A DNA stretch of 64,000 nt from JAANXG01 sp034520625 (GTDB lineage: Bacteria > Pseudomonadota > Gammaproteobacteria > Arenicellales > JAANXG01): positions 1 to 64,000 of the forward strand of contig JAXHNI010000014.1 of NCBI GenBank assembly GCA_034520625.1. Reading direction: 5' to 3'. Positions 1 to 6,832 of this stretch are shown piece by piece (the first letter of the stretch is position 1; each line of letters begins with the position of its first letter). The notes under the pieces are model-generated. The model saw only the letters and a list, made by a program, of their open reading frames with translations. It made no database searches and had not been told where the DNA came from. The position numbers and the translations under genes are program-made.

Positions 1-22
1 TTCGGACTTCGGCTTCCCTCAT
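1..22 (-). CDS. 5' end of a gene overlapping the MNT gene (likely HEPN partner), cut by the window edge
   Basis: An ATG at 22-20 on the minus strand overlaps the stop codon of the MNT gene (19-21) in the ATGA arrangement typical of translationally coupled pairs. Only seven codons (Met-Arg-Glu-Ala-Glu-Val-Arg) are visible before the window ends. In the known MNT/HEPN modules the neighbour of an MNT nucleotidyltransferase is a HEPN-domain ribonuclease toxin, so that is the expected identity. This is inference from context only; nothing in the seven residues proves it. Confidence 0.35.
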
Positions 23-369
23 GCCGCTGCGCCTTCGGTGAGAATGGTGTTGAGGAGGTGAGCGTTCTGATCCCGTTCCGGATGCGCGAGCGCTTCGCTG
101 GCGAAGACCCACGGTTGTATTCGGATACCGGTATCGAGCCAGATGTCATACGCCTCGCCGCTGAGCGCAAACTGCTCTTTGAGCAGATCGGCGCGTGTGC
201 GATGCTCGCTGTCGATGAACACCGCCACGTCCGCATCGCTGTCCGGGCGGTGATCGCCGCGCGCACGCGATCCGAACAGGTAAACGGCCTTCACGCTATG
301 GCCGTAACGTGCGGTGAGGATCTCCTGGAACACATCCAGCGCCGGTCGTACGGTTGCGTCCACGGCCAT
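19..369 (-). CDS. MNT-type minimal nucleotidyltransferase (probable MntA-like antitoxin)
   Basis: A 116-residue protein with the minimal nucleotidyltransferase signature: Gly-Ser at residues 33-34 and a Ser-Asp-Ala-Asp at 44-47 that supplies the paired metal-binding aspartates. Small MNT proteins of this size act as antitoxins that AMPylate a HEPN toxin in known systems. The start at 369 is chosen over the in-frame ATG at 384 because GGAGAGG lies 5 nt before it and because 384 would overlap the upstream regulator; at 369 the two genes are 2 nt apart. It is co-directional with the winged-helix regulator and overlaps a further gene by 4 nt, so the three probably form one operon. The activity is inferred from the motif. 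Confidence 0.75.
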   Translation of the reverse strand: MAVDATVRPALDVFQEILTARYGHSVKAVYLFGSRARGDHRPDSDADVAVFIDSEHRTRADLLKEQFALSGEAYDIWLDTGIRIQPWVFASEALAHPERDQNAHLLNTILTEGAAA

Positions 370-371
370 GT

Positions 372-932
372 TTACCTCTCCCACACCGGCAGCGCCGGCC
401 GCTGCGTCAGCGTCGCCTCGTATCGCTCACGGTCACCCGAGTCGAATACCAGCACCCGAATCTTGCGCTGCAGGTAGTTCTCGGCTTTCTTCGTCAAGTC
501 GGCCAGGTTGGCGTGGTCGATGTCGCCCAGCAGGGCCAGGTCGATGATGCCGGTGTCCTTGCCTTCGGCGTAGTCGTCGATCAGGGCGGCGGCCTCCAGG
601 TCGCCCAGGCGCTGGAGGATGCTATCCAGGATGTGGTCCATGCCCAGGGCCTTGCGGACCATGGAGTTCAGCTCGGGAAACAGGGCGTGCTTTTCGTTGG
701 CGTGGTAGTAGACCTGCCGGCCAACGCGTTCGGACTCGACAATGCCGGCCTCAGCGAGCTGGCCCAGCTCTTCCCGGAGCTGGCCGGGGGAGGCGTCGAA
801 CTCAGAGGCCATTTCCCGCAGGTAGGCGCGGTTTTTGGGGTTCAGGAACAGGCGCATGAGGATCTGCACCCGCATCTTGGAGGTGATGATGCCGGTGAAT
901 ACGTTCTGTTTTTCAGTACGAACTATGGCCAT
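372..932 (-). CDS. Winged-helix regulator with a C-terminal nucleotidyltransferase-like domain
   Basis: A 186-residue protein. Residues ~18-78 form an ArsR/MarR-like winged helix (MRVQILMRLFLNP onward, with a beta-wing around GRQVYYHAN). Residues ~110-170 resemble the nucleotidyltransferase fold of neighbouring MNT proteins (IIDLALLGDID), but the Gly-Ser and paired Asp catalytic signature is not present, so this half is probably degenerate. Winged-helix proteins with such a tail occur as regulators next to MNT/HEPN or polysaccharide loci. It lies 2 nt upstream of the MNT gene and likely autoregulates the operon. The ATG at 932 sits only 6 nt after a strong -10 box, so the mRNA is predicted to be leaderless. 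A decayed second copy of its promoter and first codons lies at 2637-2711. Confidence 0.7.
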   Translation of the reverse strand: MAIVRTEKQNVFTGIITSKMRVQILMRLFLNPKNRAYLREMASEFDASPGQLREELGQLAEAGIVESERVGRQVYYHANEKHALFPELNSMVRKALGMDHILDSILQRLGDLEAAALIDDYAEGKDTGIIDLALLGDIDHANLADLTKKAENYLQRKIRVLVFDSGDRERYEATLTQRPALPVWER

Positions 933-938
933 CGAGGC

Positions 939-966
939 AGTATAGCCCCGCGACGGAGGGTGTCAA
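939..966 (-). promoter_or_regulatory. Sigma-70 promoter giving a leaderless transcript of the winged-helix gene
   Basis: On the minus strand TTGACA (961-966) and TATACT (939-944) are separated by 16 nt. The ATG of the regulator begins 6 nt after the -10 box, so transcription would start at or next to the A of the ATG. The same geometry (TTGACA, 16 nt, TAAACT, 6 nt, ATG) recurs at 2675-2711. Confidence 0.65.
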
Positions 967-1039
967 GGCGGAGCACCGCGGCGCGTGGCCGGAACCGGTC
1001 GCGTGCCCGTCATCCGGGCCGGGGATCCCGTCTTGCCGG

Positions 1040-1894
1040 TCAATCCATCCCACCTGTCATTTTCTCGAGCTTGTGGGAAAAGAATCGCTCGCTCCACAGC
1101 TTGAGTCCGGCCTGCTCAGCCGCGGGCAGGAACGGCGCGACGTCCTGGGCGGCTCTGTGCCAATCAATGCTTCCAATTTTTCTGTTCATTTCACGGTCCA
1201 GCCATTTGGCATCAACTTCCAGATCCGTGCCGGCCCAGGGCCCATATTGCTCCAGCGCGTTCCCCAGAAGGCACAGGTTCGGTAGCGTCCCGCGGGCAAC
1301 GTACCAACCGAAGTCGAACCAGTCGCGCCCTTTGATCCACCGCCGGCAAAGCAGCGCATGAATCTTCAAAGCAAAGTTACTCGCCAGATCCTGCTCGCAG
1401 AGCTCGAAATCGAGTGGAAAATCCAGAAAGCGAAAATCGAATCCGGAGCCTTCCGGCGGGCGGGTATCGATCTCCAGCTTGACTTTCAGACTCGGGACGG
1501 GACCGTCGCGATAGAATGACAGGTCGAGCTGGTGGCCGATCGAGTCGTCCTTCAGCATCGCCTGCCGAACGGCATGATCCATGCGGCCGCGGTCCGTCAG
1601 TTCGCAGCGAATGCCGAAATCCGACAATACATCGGTGAAAGTATCGAAATAGCCGTTCCATTGAAAGCCGGGATCCGGAGTGCGGAGGATGAAGTCAAGA
1701 TCTTCCGAGAAGCGAGGCAGATCGTGAAGAATGCGCAGGCATGTGCCGCCCTGGAACGCGGCCACCTCGAAGAAGCTCGCCCGCCATAGCGCATAAAGGG
1801 CGACCTCCTGGAGAATCTCCTTGAGCGCCTGCTCCGCTTGCTGAGCGTTCTCGACCTGATATGCCTCGAGGCGTCGCCTCAGCAGATCGATCAT
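1040..1894 (-). CDS. AbiEii/AbiGii-family nucleotidyltransferase toxin
   Basis: A 284-residue protein with the AbiEii hallmarks: a Gly-Gly-Thr stretch near residues 49-51 (FQGGTCLRI), the nucleotide-binding RFSEDLDF at 61-68, and the family motif KGRDWFDFGW in the C-terminal half. AbiEii proteins are nucleotidyltransferase toxins of type IV toxin-antitoxin systems and can confer phage abortive infection. Its ATG overlaps the stop of the upstream AbiEi-type gene by 4 nt (ATGA), the usual antitoxin-toxin order. Direct repeats of the neighbouring regulator's promoter flank the pair. No truncation is seen. Whether this locus defends against phage is not visible in the sequence. Confidence 0.85.
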   Translation of the reverse strand: MIDLLRRRLEAYQVENAQQAEQALKEILQEVALYALWRASFFEVAAFQGGTCLRILHDLPRFSEDLDFILRTPDPGFQWNGYFDTFTDVLSDFGIRCELTDRGRMDHAVRQAMLKDDSIGHQLDLSFYRDGPVPSLKVKLEIDTRPPEGSGFDFRFLDFPLDFELCEQDLASNFALKIHALLCRRWIKGRDWFDFGWYVARGTLPNLCLLGNALEQYGPWAGTDLEVDAKWLDREMNRKIGSIDWHRAAQDVAPFLPAAEQAGLKLWSERFFSHKLEKMTGGMD

Positions 1895-2541
1895 CCGGCC
1901 AGCTCACTACGCAATGCGCTGATAAAGGCCGTCATGCGGCGGTGCTTATACACCGGCTGCAGCCGTTCAAGGTCTTCATCGTCGATTGATCTCAGAACGT
2001 CCGGATCGATGCGCAGGTCCTCCCGAACGCCTTCAAGGCCGGGATAATCGCTCTTGCGACGACAGTAGAGATCCAGCAGCGCTCTCAGCGGCTGCGCGAG
2101 CAGCGCGGCCTGGCCGTCGAAAACTCGCCTGTCCGCGCCCTCCAGAAACAATCCCGTACGCAGCGACAGCGGATAGAAACGGAATAAGCCCAGTCGCGGC
2201 ACCTCCTTTTCGTACCGCCGGCGGCCCGGCACCACCGACAGCGTCACCGGGGCGGATTCGGGAATCCAGCCGTGGAACGCCAGAGCGCTCTCGAACGACA
2301 CGTAGCAGCCGGGCCGCAGCGCTTGCGCGACCACGAAGGGATGGGGGAGCGTCCGCTCGCCGTCCCGCGCCAGCAGGTAACGACCGCGCTTCAACCGCAG
2401 CAGATCGCCGCGGCGCAGCGCGCGATTGACCAGGTTGTACCGCCGCTGGGGCGTTCCCGTCAGCATCCGCGCGAGCTGGCTTTCCGTGATGACGCGACCC
2501 GCCCGGCCGGATGCCACGATCTTGTGCACCAAGGATTCCAT
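1891..2541 (-). CDS. AbiEi-like antitoxin (type IV toxin-antitoxin, winged-helix)
   Basis: A 216-residue protein with an N-terminal winged-helix region (residues ~5-60, including VITESQLARMLTG and the wing RLKRGRYLLA) and a C-terminal domain of the AbiEi type. These antitoxins bind DNA to repress their own operon and counteract the AbiEii toxin encoded directly downstream (4-nt overlap). The ATG at 2541 follows the predicted -10 box TATTGT by only 6 nt, so this mRNA also looks leaderless. An AT-rich stretch at 2542-2590 contrasts with the GC-rich surroundings and is probably the operator region. Confidence 0.8.
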   Translation of the reverse strand: MESLVHKIVASGRAGRVITESQLARMLTGTPQRRYNLVNRALRRGDLLRLKRGRYLLARDGERTLPHPFVVAQALRPGCYVSFESALAFHGWIPESAPVTLSVVPGRRRYEKEVPRLGLFRFYPLSLRTGLFLEGADRRVFDGQAALLAQPLRALLDLYCRRKSDYPGLEGVREDLRIDPDVLRSIDDEDLERLQPVYKHRRMTAFISALRSELAG

Positions 2542-2547
2542 AAATGT

Positions 2548-2576
2548 ACAATACTTTCATATATTGCAAGTTTCAA
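2548..2576 (-). promoter_or_regulatory. Predicted promoter of the AbiE pair
   Basis: Minus-strand TTGAAA (2571-2576), 17 nt, TATTGT (2548-2553), then 6 nt to the ATG at 2541. The segment is AT-rich. The spacing predicts a leaderless mRNA, as for the regulator at 932. Confidence 0.5.
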
Positions 2577-2636
2577 GCATTTATTAAATTCAGAATGCTC
2601 CGAGGGTCAGAGGGACTATTGCGGGAAAAGGAGGGG

Positions 2637-2711
2637 CCGGTGAATACGTTCTGTTTTTCAGTACGTAAATGGGTCATTGGGGGAGTTTAGTGGGTGGTGG
2701 GGGGTTGTCAA
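2637..2711 (-). pseudogene. Decayed copy of the winged-helix gene's promoter and start
   Basis: Positions 2637-2665 match 892-920 exactly over 29 nt (the codons for TEKQNVFTG), in the same orientation. Upstream of that the copy keeps an ATG (2675-2677), a -10 (TAAACT, 2684-2689) and a -35 (TTGACA, 2706-2711) with the same 16-nt and 6-nt spacings as the intact gene. After the FTG codons the reading frame diverges and stops within about 20 codons. It is the remnant of a second regulator gene, or the far end of a duplication that brackets the AbiE pair. Confidence 0.7.
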
Positions 2712-2749
2712 GGGGGAGCGGGTAGATCGGGTTGGGGTTCGTTTGGGTT

Positions 2750-2784
2750 GTCGGGCTGGCGCCCGACCTACACCCGACCTACAA
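2750..2784. repeat. REP-like palindrome plus half copy
   Basis: An inverted repeat of the form GTCGGGCTGGCGCCCGAC followed by CTAC, then a second partial CCCGACCTAC. It belongs to the GTAGGTCGGGC family seen throughout the window and lies in the spacer before pilB. Confidence 0.7.
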
Positions 2785-2811
2785 GAGCGGCGGTGCGATG
2801 AGTGGATTATT

Positions 2812-2820
2812 TGCTATAGT
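2812..2820 (+). promoter_or_regulatory. Possible extended -10 promoter of pilB
   Basis: TGCTATAGT forms an extended -10 element 31 nt before the pilB ATG. No good -35 is visible 16-18 nt upstream, which is acceptable for an extended -10 but makes the call tentative. Confidence 0.35.
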
Positions 2821-2851
2821 GCAGGGAATTACGCCCGATAATTAAAGGTAT

Positions 2852-4570
2852 ATGGCAACTCCGGACAAGGTAGTTTCCCTCGGTGGGTTGGCGCAGCGGT
2901 TGATTCGGGACGGGGTCCTGGATGCGGCGGCAGCCGAGGATATCCAGGCCAAGGCCCTCAAGAAGAGCCGCTCCTTCTACGTGCAGCTCGCCGAAAGCAA
3001 GGCGGTGGATTCGTTGCGCCTGGTTCGCGCGGCGTCGGAGGAATTCGGCATCCCGCTGCTGGATATCGGGGCGTTCGAGCTGGAAAACGCCCCCATGGAC
3101 CTCATCGACAGCAAGATCCTGGAGAAGCACCGGGTCCTGCCCCTGTACAAGCGCGGCACCAAGCTGTTCGTGGCCACTTCGGACCCGGCCAACAGCCGCG
3201 CCATCGAGGAAATCAAGTTTCATACCGGGCTCGGCGTCGAGCCTATCCTCATCGAACCGAGCAAGCTGGAGTCGGCGCTCGACGCGGCCCAGGACACGGC
3301 GGATACGTCTCTGGCGGACCTGGAGACCGAAGAGGGCCTGGACGACATCGACGTCTCGGCCGAGGAGGACGTGCCCGGCGGCGACGATGTCGACGTCCAG
3401 CAGATCGACACCCCGGTCGTCCGCTTCGTCAACAAGATGCTGCTGGACGCCATCAAGCGCGGCGCCTCGGACATCCACCTCGAGCCCTACGAGAAGAAAT
3501 ACCGGGTGCGCTTTCGGGTGGACGGCGTGCTTCACGAAATGGCTTCGCCGCCCGTCAACCTGGCGGGCCGCATCTCCGCGCGTGTGAAGATTCTGTCCCG
3601 GCTGGACATCGCCGAGCGCCGCGTGCCCCAGGACGGGCGCATGAAGCTCACCCTGTCCAAGAACCGCAGCATCGATTTCCGGGTGAGCACCCTGCCCACC
3701 ATCTACGGCGAGAAGGTGGTGATCCGGCTGCTGGACGCTGCCGGCAACATCGTCAACGCGGACCGACTGGGCTTCGAGCCGGACCAGCGGGCGGCCTTCG
3801 ACAAGGCCATCAACTTCTCCTACGGCATGATCCTGGTCACCGGCCCCACCGGCAGCGGCAAGACGGTCACCCTGTATACCGCCCTGAACGCCCTGAACAA
3901 CCCGGAGCGGAACATCTGCACCGTCGAGGACCCGGTGGAGATCAACATGATGGGCATCAACCAGGTCAACATCAACGACCGGGCCAACCTGACCTTCGCC
4001 ACCGCCCTGCGGGCCTTTCTGCGCCAGGATCCGGACGTCATCATGGTGGGTGAGATCCGGGATCTGGAAACCGCCGACATCGCCATCAAGGCCTCCCAGA
4101 CCGGCCACCTGGTGCTGTCCACCCTGCATACCAACGACGCCCCGGCGACCCTCACCCGGCTGCTGAACATGGGCGTGGCGCCGTTCAACGTCGCCTCGGC
4201 CGTGCACCTGATCATGGCCCAGCGCCTGGCCCGCAAGCTCTGCGAGAGCTGCAAGGAGCCCATCGACATCCCCGAGCACGCCCTGCGCCAGAGCGGCTTC
4301 ACCGACGAGGCCATCGCCGAGGGCGTCACGGTGCATACCGCCAAGGGCTGCGACCGATGCACCCTGGGCTACAAGGGCCGGGTCGGGATTTTCCAGATGA
4401 TGCCCCTCACCGAGGAGATGGGCGAACTGATCATGGAGGGGGCCAATCAGTACGATATCGAGCAGCAGGCGGCCAAGGAGGGGGTGCTGGATCTCCGACA
4501 GGCGGGACTTTTGAAGGTAAGAGCGGGTGTCACCAGCCTTGAGGAAGTGGAAAGAGTGACTAATATCTAA
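2852..4570 (+). CDS. pilB: Type IVa pilus assembly ATPase PilB
   Basis: A 572-residue hexameric ATPase that powers pilin polymerisation at the inner membrane. An N-terminal MshEN-like region (residues ~1-160) precedes the secretion ATPase core. Visible motifs are the Walker A GPTGSGKT at 331-338, the Walker B region DPDVIMVGEIRD from ~393, and the zinc-binding cysteine pairs at about 464/467 and 500/503. Length is normal for PilB. It starts 29 nt after the -10-like element, with a weak ribosome site (AAAGG). pilC follows 3 nt after its stop, then pilD and coaE, the usual gammaproteobacterial order. A PilT/PilU-type retraction ATPase is encoded far away at 48095. Confidence 0.97.
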   Translation: MATPDKVVSLGGLAQRLIRDGVLDAAAAEDIQAKALKKSRSFYVQLAESKAVDSLRLVRAASEEFGIPLLDIGAFELENAPMDLIDSKILEKHRVLPLYKRGTKLFVATSDPANSRAIEEIKFHTGLGVEPILIEPSKLESALDAAQDTADTSLADLETEEGLDDIDVSAEEDVPGGDDVDVQQIDTPVVRFVNKMLLDAIKRGASDIHLEPYEKKYRVRFRVDGVLHEMASPPVNLAGRISARVKILSRLDIAERRVPQDGRMKLTLSKNRSIDFRVSTLPTIYGEKVVIRLLDAAGNIVNADRLGFEPDQRAAFDKAINFSYGMILVTGPTGSGKTVTLYTALNALNNPERNICTVEDPVEINMMGINQVNINDRANLTFATALRAFLRQDPDVIMVGEIRDLETADIAIKASQTGHLVLSTLHTNDAPATLTRLLNMGVAPFNVASAVHLIMAQRLARKLCESCKEPIDIPEHALRQSGFTDEAIAEGVTVHTAKGCDRCTLGYKGRVGIFQMMPLTEEMGELIMEGANQYDIEQQAAKEGVLDLRQAGLLKVRAGVTSLEEVERVTNI

Positions 4571-4573
4571 CTT

Positions 4574-5797
4574 ATGGCCCGTCGCGCGACAAAAGTTAAG
4601 CTCCAGCAATTCGTCTGGCAGGGGAAGGACGCCAAGGGGCGGGAGCTCAAGGGCGAGAACGAGGCCCCCAACGCCGCGTACGTCAAGTCCATGCTGCGCC
4701 GCCAGGGCATCCAGCCCTCCAAGGTGCGCAAAAAGCCCAAGCCGCTGTTCTCCACCAAGAAGCGGATCACCACCAAGGACATCACCTTCGCCACCCGCCA
4801 GCTCGCCACCATGATCGGCGCGGGCATACCGGTGGCGCAGTCCATCGAGGCCATCGCCCGCGGGCACGAGAATCCGAGCATGCAGGAGGTGCTGACCTCC
4901 ATCCGCCAGGACGTGGAGTCCGGCACCAGCCTCAGCCAGAGCATGAAGCGCTTCCCGCTGCAGTTCGACCGCCTCTATACCGCCCTGGTGGCGGCCGGCG
5001 AGGAATCCGGCACCCTGGACATCCTGCTGGAGAAGGTGGCGACCTACAAGGAGAAGATCGAGGCCATCAAGAGCAAGATCAAGTCCGCGATGCTCTACCC
5101 CGCCGCCGTGCTGCTGGTGGCCATCGTGGTAATTGCCATTCTGCTCATTTTCGTCATTCCGCAGTTCGAGAGCCTGTTCCAGGGCTTCGGCGGCGACCTG
5201 CCCACCCTCACCCAGTGGGTGGTGGACCTGTCGCGCTGGTTTCAGGAGTGGTGGTGGCTGTTCTTCCTGTGCCTGATCGGCGGCATCATCCTGGCCGTGG
5301 CCGCTTACCGGCGATCATCGCGGATGCAGTTCATGCTGGACCGGGTGGCGCTGAAGCTGCCCATGTTCGGGCCGTTGATCCAGAAATCCGTGGTGGCGCG
5401 GTATACCCGGACCCTGTCCACCATGTTCGGCGCCGGCGTACCCCTGGTGGACGCCCTGGAGTCGGTGGCCGAATCCTCCGGCAACCGGGTCTACCGCAAC
5501 GCGATCCTGGACATCCGCAACGAGGTCAGCACGGGCCGGTCCCTCGAGGTGTCCATGGCCCAGACGGGCCTGTTTCCGAGCATCGTCCTGCAGATGGTCG
5601 CCTCCGGCGAGGAGTCCGGCGAGCTGGAGCTGATGCTGATGAAGATCGCGGAGTTCTACGAGCGGGAGGTGGACGACGCCGTCGCCGCCCTCAGCAGCCT
5701 GATCGAGCCCATCATGATCGTCATGCTCGGCGCCATCGTCGGCACCATGGTGGTGGCCATGTACCTGCCCATCTTCAAGATGGCCGCGGTGTTCTAA
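4574..5797 (+). CDS. pilC: Type IVa pilus inner-membrane platform protein PilC
   Basis: A 407-residue polytopic membrane protein of the GspF/PilC family. It has two homologous cytoplasmic repeats (around residues 70-195 and 273-395, each with a TFATRQLATMIGAGIPV-like opening) and hydrophobic segments near 170-195, 225-245 and 375-400. PilC anchors PilB and PilT to the pilus base. Its start lies 3 nt after the pilB stop, indicating translational coupling; no strong separate ribosome site is seen. A REP pair occupies the gap to pilD. Confidence 0.96.
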   Translation: MARRATKVKLQQFVWQGKDAKGRELKGENEAPNAAYVKSMLRRQGIQPSKVRKKPKPLFSTKKRITTKDITFATRQLATMIGAGIPVAQSIEAIARGHENPSMQEVLTSIRQDVESGTSLSQSMKRFPLQFDRLYTALVAAGEESGTLDILLEKVATYKEKIEAIKSKIKSAMLYPAAVLLVAIVVIAILLIFVIPQFESLFQGFGGDLPTLTQWVVDLSRWFQEWWWLFFLCLIGGIILAVAAYRRSSRMQFMLDRVALKLPMFGPLIQKSVVARYTRTLSTMFGAGVPLVDALESVAESSGNRVYRNAILDIRNEVSTGRSLEVSMAQTGLFPSIVLQMVASGEESGELELMLMKIAEFYEREVDDAVAALSSLIEPIMIVMLGAIVGTMVVAMYLPIFKMAAVF

Positions 5798-5836
5798 GGC
5801 GACGAATCGCCCCGTCCACCCTTTGATCGGCCCCCT

Positions 5837-5912
5837 GTAGGTCGGGCGCAAGCCCGACATATCCGGGGAACCCCTGGATGTCAGGCTCGCGCCTGACCTA
5901 CAGCCTGACCTA
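5837..5912. repeat. Inverted pair of REP-like elements (BIME-like)
   Basis: One element (GTAGGTCGGGCGCAAGC and on, 5837-5858) is followed after 21 nt by an inverted sister (GTCAGGCTCGCGCCTGAC then CTAC, 5880-5901) and a half copy to 5912. Two head-to-head units like this are typical of bacterial interspersed mosaic elements. They lie between pilC and pilD and could form a stable RNA hairpin in the operon transcript. Confidence 0.75.
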
Positions 5913-5954
5913 CACGTCGTTTTGTCATAGCAAGGCTAGTACAATCCTTGATCC

Positions 5955-6827
5955 ATGTGGATCGTTCCCACCCTGCAGAGCAATCCGGTATTGCTTTACG
6001 TCGCCGTTGTCTTGTTCGGTTTGATCGTCGGCAGCTTCCTGAATGTCGTGATCGTCCGGCTGCCGGTGATGCTCGAAGCGTCCTGGCGGCAGCAGTGCCG
6101 GGCGCTGCTCGAGCCCGATGCCGCTGAGGAGACCGGCGAGCCCTACAACCTGGTTCACCCCCGGTCCCGCTGCCCGCACTGCCAGGCGCCCGTCAGGGCC
6201 ATTCAGAATATCCCGGTGGTGAGCTGGTTGTGGCTGCGCGGCCGCTGTGCCCGCTGCAGGGCCGCCATCGGCCTGCGCTATCCCGTGATCGAGATCCTCG
6301 CCGCCGTGCTGGCGGTGGCCGCGCTGTCGCAGTTCGGGCTGTCCTGGCAGCTCGCGGGGGCCCTGGCGCTGTACTGGAGCTTCCTCGCCATGAGCGCCAT
6401 CGACATCGAGCATCAGCTCCTGCCCGACAACATCGTCCTGCCGCTGCTGTGGGTGGGGCTGCTGGCGAATTCCTTCGGCCTGTATACGGACATTCATTCG
6501 GCCCTGTACGGCGCGTTCTTCGGCTATGCATCGCTGTGGCTGGTGTTCCAGGGCTTCAGGCTGCTCACGGGCAAGGAAGGCATGGGCTACGGCGACTTCA
6601 AGCTGCTCGCCTGCATCGGCGCCTGGCTGGGCTGGCAGGCCCTGCCCCTGGTGATCCTGCTGGCGGCGTTCTGCGGCGCCATCGTGGGCATCGCCATGAT
6701 CGTTTTCAGGGGACAGGAGCGGAGCCAGCCCATCCCCTTCGGGCCGTTCCTGTGCGCGGCGGCCTTCGTGGCCATGATGTGGGGGCCGCAGCTCACCGAC
6801 GCCTACCTCCAGTTCGCGGGGCTATAG
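5955..6827 (+). CDS. pilD: Prepilin peptidase / N-methyltransferase PilD
   Basis: A 290-residue inner-membrane aspartic protease that cleaves and N-methylates type IV prepilins. Seen in the sequence: N-terminal hydrophobic segment (LLYVAVVLFGLIVGSFLNVV), the tetracysteine cytoplasmic domain (CPHC and CARC, residues ~75-100), and the two catalytic aspartates in SAIDIEHQLLPD and GYGDFKLL. Several further membrane helices follow. Length and motif order are standard. It is in the pilBCD-coaE cluster, with coaE beginning 5 nt after its stop. Confidence 0.96.
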   Translation: MWIVPTLQSNPVLLYVAVVLFGLIVGSFLNVVIVRLPVMLEASWRQQCRALLEPDAAEETGEPYNLVHPRSRCPHCQAPVRAIQNIPVVSWLWLRGRCARCRAAIGLRYPVIEILAAVLAVAALSQFGLSWQLAGALALYWSFLAMSAIDIEHQLLPDNIVLPLLWVGLLANSFGLYTDIHSALYGAFFGYASLWLVFQGFRLLTGKEGMGYGDFKLLACIGAWLGWQALPLVILLAAFCGAIVGIAMIVFRGQERSQPIPFGPFLCAAAFVAMMWGPQLTDAYLQFAGL

Positions 6828-6832
6828 GCGCC

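Noticed and set aside
2798..2820. Sigma-54 promoter for pilB
   Set aside because: TGG and TTGC are present, but the GG-to-GC spacing is 7 nt rather than 10; an extended -10 fits better.
2807..4867. A 686-codon open frame on the minus strand
   Set aside because: It is the antisense shadow of pilB and pilC, whose motifs are unmistakable. High GC content keeps stop codons rare in such frames.
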